From the NCBI GenBank assembly GCA_025928735.1, contig JAICIW010000080.1, positions 1 through 8,191 on the forward strand: a DNA stretch of 8,191 nt. Direction: 5' to 3'. Both the position numbers and the translations under genes were made by a program. Source of the stretch: Rhodanobacteraceae bacterium (GTDB taxonomy: Bacteria; Pseudomonadota; Gammaproteobacteria; Xanthomonadales; Rhodanobacteraceae). This document shows, piece after piece, positions 1-6,200 of the stretch. The notes under the pieces are model-generated. The model was not told the origin of the DNA. It did no database searches and saw only the letters and a list, made by a program, of their open reading frames with translations. The first letter of the stretch is position 1. Every line of letters begins with the position of its first letter.

Positions 1-158
1 AATGGCGCGAGGAAGAAGCGGCGATCGGCGAATACCTCTCCGGATATGGTGCACACCTGCCCGCCGCGCTGAGGGCCGCACACCAGCGTGTCGTCGACGC
101 ACTGGACGCAGACGCACGACCGGCTGCCCCGGCGCGCGCCGCGGCCGCGGCGCGTTGA
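1..158 (+). CDS. 3' end of an unrecognised protein gene (partial)
   Basis: The reading frame is open from the left edge (first full codon at 3) to a TGA at 156-158, giving the last 51 residues of a protein that begins outside the window. The visible part starts WREEEAAIGEYLSGYGAHLP and continues through a helical, charged stretch (LRAAHQRVVDALDADA) into an Ala/Pro/Arg-rich tail. The frame shows plausible amino-acid use, unlike the Arg-rich translations of the other two frames. I do not recognise the family. The low-complexity C-terminus looks like a disordered tail and gives no clue to function. The gene converges on the VOC gene and ends about 60 bases before a strong hairpin, which fits a gene end. 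The left flank would be needed to name it. Confidence 0.55.
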   Translation, partial: WREEEAAIGEYLSGYGAHLPAALRAAHQRVVDALDADARPAAPARAAAAAR

Positions 159-400
159 TGATCCGCCTCCTGGCGAAAGCCGGAGTGACCATCGCGTTGC
201 GCAAGTTGGAGTGAGTGGCTTTGCGCAAAGCCCAACGGCTTTTGCCGAGGTTGGGCTTTGCGTTGCGGATCGCCCGAATGCGACCGCGCCGATGCCGGTC
301 AGGATCGGCACCGGCACCGGAAGGCCGGCCACCTGAGGCAGGGCGCCATCAGCCCGGTGCGTGCAACGGCAGCCAGGCGCTCACATCGCATTTGCCAGCG
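159..400. other. Convergent intergenic gap, no gene supported
   Basis: This stretch separates the plus-strand gene end from the minus-strand VOC gene end. Apart from the 217-262 hairpin it contains a GC-rich patch with nested short inverted repeats: GCCGAT at 288-293 with ATCGGC at 304-309, and TGCCGGT at 293-299 with ACCGGCA at 310-316. Open frames crossing it give Arg/Pro/His-rich translations without a ribosome binding site, so I call no gene here. Confidence 0.5.
217..262. terminator. Hairpin between convergent genes, possible bidirectional terminator
   Basis: A perfect 13-bp inverted repeat (224-236 with 250-262, CGCAAAGCCCAAC and its complement) encloses a 13-base loop. The loop can itself form a small GGC-TTTT-GCC hairpin at 237-246. 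The left arm also belongs to a separate perfect 16-bp palindrome at 217-232 (GGCTTTGC/GCAAAGCC). The structure lies in the gap between the gene ending at 158 and the minus-strand gene ending at 401, where a shared terminator is expected. Neither strand has a proper T-run after the stem; only the TTT inside the arm is present. Intrinsic termination would therefore be weak, and the hairpin could instead protect mRNA 3' ends. Confidence 0.5.
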
Positions 401-775
401 CTACGGCCAGACGTTCGCGTGCGGACCCACCTTGCCATGGCGCTGCGGCCGAATCACGCAGAAACGCTGGCCGGTGGGCGCCTCCATCACCACCCAGGTC
501 TTGATGGCTTGCACGCGCTTCGCACCCAGCGCTTCCAGCCGGCGCACCTCCGCCTCGATGTCGTTGCTCTCGATGTCGAGGTGCACCCGGCTTTCGTGAT
601 CGACCTTCTGCACCATCACGATGGGCTCATCGTCATGGGTTTCGATGTCGACGTACTTTGAATCCTCATCCGGTTTGTACGGACGACCCAGCGCCTCCGA
701 CCAGAATCGCGCCGCCGCTTCGAGATCGTCGGTCTTGCAATCGATGATGATGCTGCAGAGCCTGCTGTGGTGCAT
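401..775 (-). CDS. VOC-family (glyoxalase/bleomycin-resistance-like) protein
   Basis: This encodes a 124-residue single-module protein of the vicinal oxygen chelate fold, closest in style to the Glyoxalase-like (Glyoxalase_6) group. The N-terminal beta-alpha unit (CSIIIDCKTDDLEAAARFW, about 7-25) matches the usual opening strand and helix. The second unit carries RVHLDIES around His65, followed by the helix DIEAEVRRLEALGA. The C-terminal strand reads APTGQRFCVI (99-108). At the position where metal-binding members often have Asn-x-Glu this protein has Gln-Arg-Phe, so a classical metal-dependent glyoxalase activity is doubtful; the substrate is unknown. I chose the ATG at 775 over the in-frame GTG at 790 because GGAGG sits 4 bases upstream of it. 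The gene follows the DoxX gene with an 11-base gap, so the two are probably cotranscribed. Confidence 0.85.
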   Translation of the reverse strand: MHHSRLCSIIIDCKTDDLEAAARFWSEALGRPYKPDEDSKYVDIETHDDEPIVMVQKVDHESRVHLDIESNDIEAEVRRLEALGAKRVQAIKTWVVMEAPTGQRFCVIRPQRHGKVGPHANVWP

Positions 776-786
776 GGCGCCTCCGA

Positions 787-1200
787 TCACGCGCGACGCA
801 ATGCCCGATCCACGCTCAACGGCCCCGGCCCCGCCGCCGACAGGTACAGGAACACGAAGCAGAACAGCACCGCGCTGTCGCCGCCGTTGAGGTAGGGGAA
901 GATGTGGTTGGTCGGGAAGTGTGCCATGAAATAAGCGAGCGCCATTTCACCCGACAGAATCAACGCAATGGGACGCGAGAACAGCCCGATCAGCAGCAGC
1001 ACCCCGCCACCGAACTCCAGGATCCCGGCGAGACCCGGCACCAGCGTGAACAGCTTCGCCGAGGAAATCAGCGCGAACGGACCGGCGGGGAGGTTGAACA
1101 GCTTGTCGGCGCCGTGGCACAGGAACAGGAACGCCGCAACGATGCGCAGGATGCTGAGCAGATACGGTGACGCCTTGGTCCAGGAATTGCTGCCGGCCAT
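787..1200 (-). CDS. DoxX-family integral membrane protein
   Basis: This encodes a 137-residue inner-membrane protein with about four hydrophobic helices: near 12-30 (LLSILRIVAAFLFLC), 53-74, 76-95 and 107-124. The DoxX signature elements are visible: HGADKLFNLP at 29-38 directly after helix 1, LEFGGGVLLLIGLFSRP in helix 2, and a final helix preceded by NGGDSA. DoxX-like proteins are found in redox or thiol-stress contexts in some bacteria, but the role of this subgroup is not established and nothing here fixes it. The frame stays open upstream to 1308, but the ATG at 1200 is preferred: it has GGGGGAG with a 7-base spacer, it begins the recognisable family region, and the upstream 36 residues are Pro/Gly/Arg-rich. 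It is the first gene of a probable two-gene unit with the VOC gene, 108 bases after pepP. Confidence 0.88.
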   Translation of the reverse strand: MAGSNSWTKASPYLLSILRIVAAFLFLCHGADKLFNLPAGPFALISSAKLFTLVPGLAGILEFGGGVLLLIGLFSRPIALILSGEMALAYFMAHFPTNHIFPYLNGGDSAVLFCFVFLYLSAAGPGPLSVDRALRRA

Positions 1201-1207
1201 GCTGGTT

Positions 1208-1214
1208 CTCCCCC
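1208..1214 (-). promoter_or_regulatory. Ribosome binding site of the DoxX gene
   Basis: Read on the minus strand, GGGGGAG lies 7 bases before the ATG at 1200. This decides the start codon against the longer open frame that extends to 1308. Confidence 0.65.
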
Positions 1215-1230
1215 TTGGTGGAAAAGCGAT

Positions 1231-1258
1231 GGGGCCGGTCGCACCGCCGGCCGGCCCC
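1231..1258 (-). terminator. GC-rich hairpin between pepP and the DoxX gene
   Basis: An 8-bp perfect inverted repeat, GGGGCCGG (1231-1238) and CCGGCCCC (1251-1258), encloses a 12-base loop. An alternative pairing uses GGCCGG with CCGGCC at 1247-1252. On the minus strand the stem is followed by ATCGCTTTTCC, which has only a short interrupted T-run. It could be a weak terminator after pepP, an attenuating structure that lowers DoxX-VOC transcription relative to ygfB-pepP, or a folded part of the DoxX 5' leader. Confidence 0.35.
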
Positions 1259-1308
1259 GTGGGCGAACCATACATCAAATGTCGCCAGCGAACGGGGGTG
1301 TGCGGCAA

Positions 1309-2613
1309 TCAGCCGCTGCACAGCGCCTGCACGTCCTCGATGGCTTTCGGGAGTGCGGCGGTCAGCACCTCGCTGCCGCGTGCACCCACCGCCACATCGT
1401 CCTCGATGCGAATGCCGAGCCCACGCCACTTCGGCGGCACCGTGGCATCGTCGGGCGCGATGTAGATGCCGGGTTCCACGGTCACCACCATGCCTGGCTC
1501 CAGCATGCGCGGCTCGTCGTCGACCCGGTAATCGCCGACGTCGTGGACATCCAGCCCGATCCAGTGCCCGGTCTTGTGGGGAAAGAAGCGTTTGTAGTCG
1601 CCCGATTTCAATGCCGCGCGCGCACTGCCCGGCAGCAGCTTCAGCGCGCACAAGCCGTGCGCAATCATGCGCGTTGCCGCGTCGTGTGCGGCGGTGAATG
1701 GAGAGCCCGCGCGTACTTCCTCGATGGCGGCCTGCTGGGCGTCCGCAACGACGCCGTACAGCGCGCGCTGTTCGCGCGAAAAGGTTCCGCCGACCGGCCA
1801 GGTGCGGGTGATGTCGGACGCGTAGCACTCGACCTCGGCGCCGGCGTCGATCAGCAGCAGATCGCCGCGGCCCAGCTTGCCGCGATTCCGCGTGTAGTGC
1901 ATCACGCATGCATTGGGGCCGGCGGCAACGGTGGGTGGATACGACGGCACCGCGCCGTGCGCGCGCATCGTGTGCAGCAATGCAGCTTCGACTTCGTACT
2001 CGGCGGCGCCGGGACGCGCTGCGCGCAACGCCTCGCGTTGCGCGTCAGCCGCGATTTTGGCGGCGCGGCGCATCAATGCGATTTCAGCTGAAGACTTGTA
2101 CAGGCGCAGCTCGTGCAGCAAATGTCCCAGCGCCACGAATTCGCGCGGCACCACGCCTCCGCCGCGGCTGCTGCGCAGGCGCCGCATCCAGCGAAGCAGT
2201 TGCGCATCGAATTCGTTCTCGCGTCCGAAATGGCAATAAAGGCGCGTGCGGCCTTCCAGCATGCCGGGCAGGATGTCGTCGATGTCCTCGACCGGAAACG
2301 CGTCCGCGACGCCGAACTGCGTAGCCGCATTTTCCGGCCCGATGCGGGCGCCCTCGAGGCGTTCGCGCGCGGCATCGCGCTCGCGGCAGAACAGCACCGC
2401 TTCGCCGCTTGCACGACCGGGCAACAGCGCCAGCACCGCATCGGGTTCCGGAAACCCGGTGAGGTAGTGGAAGTCCGAATCCTGGCGATACGGCCAGGCG
2501 GCATCGGCGTTGCGCATCCGCTGCGGCGCGGCCGCCACCACCAGCGCGGCGTCTTCGCCGGCCATGCGCATCAGTTCGGCGCGCCGACGCGCGAACTCCG
2601 AGGGTGCAATCAT
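1309..2613 (-). CDS. pepP: Xaa-Pro aminopeptidase (M24B family, PepP)
   Basis: This encodes a 434-residue cytoplasmic metallopeptidase that removes an N-terminal residue preceding proline. The length matches E. coli PepP (about 440). Residues 1-170 form the aminopeptidase P N-terminal domain (SDFHYLTGFPEPDAVLAL near 46-63). From about 175 the creatinase/pita-bread catalytic domain follows. All expected dinuclear metal ligands are present: Asp256 (LLIDAGAE), Asp267 (SDITRTW), His350 (KTGHWIGLDVHDVG), Glu380 (TVEPGIYI) and Glu404 (GIRIEDDV). Substrate-site histidines His239 (VMHY), His346 and His357 are also present. The ATG at 2613 has GAGG 5 bases upstream and overlaps the ygfB stop codon (ATGA), so translation is probably coupled. 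In many gammaproteobacteria ubiH follows pepP; here it does not. I see no defect, so an active enzyme is expected. Confidence 0.97.
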   Translation of the reverse strand: MIAPSEFARRRAELMRMAGEDAALVVAAAPQRMRNADAAWPYRQDSDFHYLTGFPEPDAVLALLPGRASGEAVLFCRERDAARERLEGARIGPENAATQFGVADAFPVEDIDDILPGMLEGRTRLYCHFGRENEFDAQLLRWMRRLRSSRGGGVVPREFVALGHLLHELRLYKSSAEIALMRRAAKIAADAQREALRAARPGAAEYEVEAALLHTMRAHGAVPSYPPTVAAGPNACVMHYTRNRGKLGRGDLLLIDAGAEVECYASDITRTWPVGGTFSREQRALYGVVADAQQAAIEEVRAGSPFTAAHDAATRMIAHGLCALKLLPGSARAALKSGDYKRFFPHKTGHWIGLDVHDVGDYRVDDEPRMLEPGMVVTVEPGIYIAPDDATVPPKWRGLGIRIEDDVAVGARGSEVLTAALPKAIEDVQALCSG

Positions 2614-3131
2614 TGACGCCTCGCGGGTGCGAGCTCTGCGTGCAATCGGGCGACGCCGCTTTGGATGAAATCGAGCACGTCGTGCAGCGAGGCATCATCA
2701 TCGTCGTCGCAGCTGAGGTGCATCGCCGCGATCTGGCTGAAGTCCTCCAGCAGTTCGCGGATCTCTGGCATCTTCACCGCCTCGGCCAGCTCGCCCTTCA
2801 GCGCCAGCCCGCCCAAAAATCCGCGGCACCAGTCGACCATCGCATCGGCGCGCGCCGCCAGGGAACCGGAAGGCAGCAGCGGCGCGACTGGCTCGCCGGT
2901 CTGCAGTCGATGGGAAACATCGCCGGACAGCCCATCCAGCATTGCGTGCAGTTCGTCGACGGCGCCGGGCTCGTCACCCTCCAGCGCCAGCGCCGCCAAC
3001 AGTTCATGGGCGCGACCGTGCCCACCCGCGCACAGGTAGCCGGTGACCGAACCATGCAAGTCGGCGGGCGAGACGCCCAGTTTCGCCCGTGCGAGCGCCG
3101 CCTCCAGGTTTTCGTAGCTGGGCGTTTGCAT
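2610..3131 (-). CDS. ygfB: YgfB/YecA (UPF0149) family protein
   Basis: This encodes a 173-residue cytoplasmic, all-helical protein of the UPF0149 family. Family hallmarks visible: the start MQTPSYENLEAALARA, the conserved PADLHGSVTGYLCAGG (22-37), DWCRGFLGGL (100-109), and an acidic run of five Asp at 142-146, a position where E. coli YgfB also has an acidic run. The biochemical function is not settled; in Pseudomonas aeruginosa YgfB has been linked to lowered expression of ampDh3 through the regulator AlpA. The frame is open back to 3218. I chose ATG 3131 because homologs begin at this MPSY-like motif and because the other candidate, ATG 3164, overlaps a probable -10 box. Neither start has a clear Shine-Dalgarno sequence, so the start is less certain than the identity. 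It is the first gene of the ygfB-pepP operon. Confidence 0.92.
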   Translation of the reverse strand: MQTPSYENLEAALARAKLGVSPADLHGSVTGYLCAGGHGRAHELLAALALEGDEPGAVDELHAMLDGLSGDVSHRLQTGEPVAPLLPSGSLAARADAMVDWCRGFLGGLALKGELAEAVKMPEIRELLEDFSQIAAMHLSCDDDDDASLHDVLDFIQSGVARLHAELAPARRQ

Positions 3132-3162
3132 GCCGGTGGTGTCGTGTCCAGTGCCATCTGCC

Positions 3163-3191
3163 ATTCTAGGGAAAGTCCGGCGCGTTGCCCA
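3163..3191 (-). promoter_or_regulatory. Predicted sigma70-like promoter for ygfB-pepP
   Basis: On the minus strand, TGGGCA (3191-3186, four of six matches to the -35 consensus) is followed by a 17-base spacer and TAGAAT (3168-3163, five of six matches to the -10 consensus). Transcription would start near 3156, about 25 bases before the preferred ygfB start at 3131. The assignment is by pattern alone. Confidence 0.4.
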
Positions 3192-3200
3192 CGACGCGCC
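3179..3200. promoter_or_regulatory. Inverted repeat in the divergent control region (possible operator)
   Basis: GGCGCGT (3179-3185) and ACGCGCC (3194-3200) form a perfect 7-bp inverted repeat around an 8-base centre. A further GCGCGT copy lies at 3203-3208. The centre coincides with the predicted ygfB -35 box (3186-3191), and the repeat lies between two divergent genes, as an operator would. GC-rich DNA produces such repeats by chance, so this is only a candidate. Confidence 0.25.
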
Positions 3201-3277
3201 ATGCGCGTTTGAGTACACTTGTCCGGCAGCCGCCGACTGCCTTCAAGGCAGACGCGCAAATCAGGCTGCGCTTCGTC

Positions 3278-3282
3278 AGGGG
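3278..3282 (+). promoter_or_regulatory. Distant, weak ribosome binding site of the sensor gene
   Basis: AGGGG is the only purine-rich match before the ATG at 3298, but it is 15 bases away, well beyond the usual 5-9. No alternative ATG, GTG or TTG in the same frame lies between about 3155 and 3298, so the start is retained. Low translation efficiency, which would suit a scarce signalling protein, is an inference. Confidence 0.3.
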
Positions 3283-3297
3283 CGATCCCTTTTCATC

Positions 3298-6200
3298 ATG
3301 AGTCGCATCGCATCCGGATCATCCGCGGTCAGACTGCGATCCGCCCACCCGCGGATCACGCGCTTGGTGTCGGGCGCGCTCGCCATCCTGATGGCGATCA
3401 GCACCGCACGCGCCGACAGCACGCCGGCTTCGTGGCAGGCGTATCAGCGCGACTTCCATTTCCAGCAGCTCGACAGCAGCGACGGGCTGGTGCAGAACTC
3501 GGTGTCGCTGATCTTCCAGGACCAGCAGGGTTTCATGTGGCTGGCCACCCAAGGCGGACTGTTCCGTTTCGACGGCTATTCACTGCGGCGCTATACGCAC
3601 GATCCGAACCGCAGCGACAGCCTGCCCGATGATTATCTGGTCACCTCGCTGGCTGACGCGGGAGAGGGACGGCTGTGGGTCGGCTCGTCCACGGGCGGCT
3701 TGATCTTGTTCGACCCGGCGGCGGGCAAGGTGCTTCCGCTTCCGGCTGCGGTTCAGCGCGGAGGTTCGGCAGTCACCGGACTGCTGCTTCTGCCTGACGG
3801 GAATGTGTTGGTCGGCACGCCGCATGGCATTGACCGGCTCGTCACTGGCGCCACGCCGCAGTTGCAACGTGTTTGGGCCGAACCCGACGGCGCCCGGGAG
3901 TGGGTGCGCGCGTTTACGCGCTGCCCTGATGGCGGTGTTTATGCGATCGCGGCGGATCAGATTCTCGCGCTCGACAAGGCCGGGCATACCGCGCGGGTCC
4001 TCGCCACCAACGAGCAGCCCATCGATGCGTTGTATTGCGGGCCGCACGGACACCTGCTGCTGGGCGACGCGCACGGCCTCGACAGCGTGGATCGCAAGTC
4101 GGGAACCATCGCTTCCGTCTGGCGCGGCGCGAATGGCGCAAATACCGGCGTGCGCGCGGTGACCGGCGATCACGCCGGCAACATCTGGCTGGCCCTGTCC
4201 GACCACAGCCTGTTGCGCCTGAACGACAACGGCAGCATGACGCAGGTGAAGCCAGCGCCGATTGGCATCACTGGGGGACTCCCGGATTCCGGTATCGAAA
4301 CACTGTTCGTCGATCGCACCGGGTTGCTGTGGGCGGGTACATCGACTGCCGGCGCAGTGTGGACGCGACCGGCCGGAAGTCCCATTCAGGCTGTGCTGAA
4401 CATCTCAGGCAACTTGCGCGACCGAACATACGTGCGCGCACTCCAATCTGCACCGGAGGGTCAGTTCTGGCTGGCGCTGAATGATGGATTGGTCCGCTAC
4501 GACCCCGCGACGGGAACCGTGACCAGCTACGCCTCGGCACTGGACCAAGCGGTCGCAAGCGCGCCAGTGGCGGCGTCGCCCTCCTCCATGGTGATGCTTC
4601 ATTCCCGTGCCGCAGGACGGGGCATCGGCATTTTCGGAATTCTCCAGGACACAGACGGTGGACTGCTGCTGCCTTCCAATCGCGGCATCCTGCGTTTCGA
4701 CCCTGCCACCGGGAAGGCGGGCTTTGCCAATCTTGGTGGCGCGCCGGCGAGCTCGCCCGTGCGCGCGTTGTTCCGCGCCCGGAATGGCGATTTGTGGGTT
4801 GCTCCGTACGGCGCCGGTCTCCTGCATCTTCATGAGCATGCCATTGCGCAGCGTTTCGACGCCGCACACGGCCTTGCCAGCAACAATGTCATGACCATCG
4901 GCGAGGACAGGAAGGGCAACATCTGGGTGGGTACCACCAACGGCGTGTCGATGATCGACCCCGCCAGCGGCAAGGTGCGCAGCTTCCGTGAAAAGCCGGG
5001 CGACAAGCAATCATTGGCCGGACGCACGGTGGTCAGCTTGCTGGTCACACGCAAGGGCCAAGTGTGGATCGGCTCGTTTTCCGGCATCAGCCTGCTCGAA
5101 CACATCGATGATCGCGGCGCGCAATTCCGGCGCTACGGCATCGGCGATGGCCTGCCCGACGACACCATCGACTGCATGCTGGAGGACGGCAGCGGCGACA
5201 TCTGGTTCAGCACCAATCTCGGCATCGGACGGCTGGATCCGGCGACCGGCCTGATCCGCAGCTACGGGCTTGCCGATGGCGTGCAGGGCAGCGAGTACAA
5301 CACGGGCGCCTGCCTGCGGACAGCCGCTGGCAAGCTGCTGTTCGGCGGTCACGGGTTCGACATCATCGACCCGTCGGCAGCGGTCCCCGCCGCGCAACAC
5401 GCACCGGTCGTCATCACCGATTTGTACGACAGCAAGGGCCGCATTCCGGTCCCTGCATCGAGTTCCGAGCCGGTGACGATCGGGGCTCGCGACCGCGACA
5501 TTTATGCCGACTTCGCCACGCTCGATTTTTCGGCGCCGGGCCACAATCGCTATCGCGTTCGCCTGATCGGCCATGACCGTCAGTGGAGCAGCCCGACTCG
5601 CGACCGCTCGGTCGCGTACACCAGCCTGGCCCCCGGCAATTACCGACTGGAAGTGCAGTCGGTGCTGCGCGACGGCAGTCCCGGCAATACCGCCAGCGTG
5701 GCGTTCCTCGTGAAATCGGTCTGGTGGTGGAGTACCGCCATGCGGTTGGTGTACGGCTTCGCGATCGCACTGCTGATCCTGATCGCGGCGCTCGGCTGGC
5801 GCAGTCATCACCTCGAGCAGGTCCGCCATCGCCGCCAGTTGCGACTGCGCGAAAGCCGGCTGCGACAGGCGCTGTGGGGATCGGGCGACGAATTCTGGGA
5901 CTGGAACCTCGAACAGGGCACCATCCTGCGGCTGGGTCCGGAAGGCACACCCGGCGGGCATCACGAACAATCCGTGCCGGCCGACGAGTGGCGTCGCACC
6001 ATGGTGCATCCCGAGGACCTCGCCAACCTCGATCACGCGCTGGCCGAGCACCTCGCGGGCCGCACCGAGCATTTCGAAGTCGAACACCGCGTACGCGGCC
6101 GCGATGACGAATGGACCTGGGTGCTTTCGCGCGGCAAGATCATCGAGCGCGACGCGGAGGGCAAGCCGCTGCGCGTGTGCGGCACCGAGCGCGACATCAG

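Larger units (their letters stand above)
3164..3297. other. Divergent control region between ygfB and the sensor gene
   Basis: This holds the predicted ygfB promoter and the 3179-3200 inverted repeat. For the plus-strand sensor gene the best -10-like hexamer is TACACT at 3214-3219 (four of six matches), with no convincing -35 box at 16-18 bases. The promoter may depend on an activator or another sigma factor, or lie elsewhere. The sensor frame remains open back to 3130 and through ygfB, but that is a coding shadow. Confidence 0.4.

Noticed and set aside
158..214. 18-codon ORF overlapping the stop of the left-edge gene (TGATG)
   Set aside because: It has no Shine-Dalgarno sequence and no recognisable peptide. 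Stop-start overlaps arise easily, and the hairpin begins right after it.
215..661. 148-codon plus-strand frame over the hairpin and VOC gene
   Set aside because: It starts within the palindrome, runs antisense to the VOC gene, has no ribosome binding site, and is His/Leu/Arg-rich shadow sequence.
1201..1308. 36-residue N-terminal extension of the DoxX protein
   Set aside because: The strong ribosome binding site before ATG 1200 and the Pro/Gly/Arg-rich nature of the extension argue for the shorter protein. The extension also covers the hairpin.
947..1909. 320-codon minus-strand frame spanning the end of pepP and the DoxX gene
   Set aside because: It overlaps two recognised genes in another frame and its translation is dominated by Arg and Gly with no domain-like pattern.
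2680..2712. Short CATCATC/GTCGTC-type triplet run
   Set aside because: It encodes the five-Asp acidic run of YgfB, for which E. coli YgfB has a comparable acidic stretch. It is not a separate repeat element.
3132..3218. Longer YgfB starting at 3218 or 3164
   Set aside because: Family members begin near MQTPSY. The upstream residues do not resemble the family, and ATG 3164 overlaps the predicted -10 box.
3130..3297. N-terminal extension of the sensor to an ATG at 3130
   Set aside because: It would overlap the ygfB start region and bury the signal peptide 56 residues inside the protein. The extension has no secretion or domain features.
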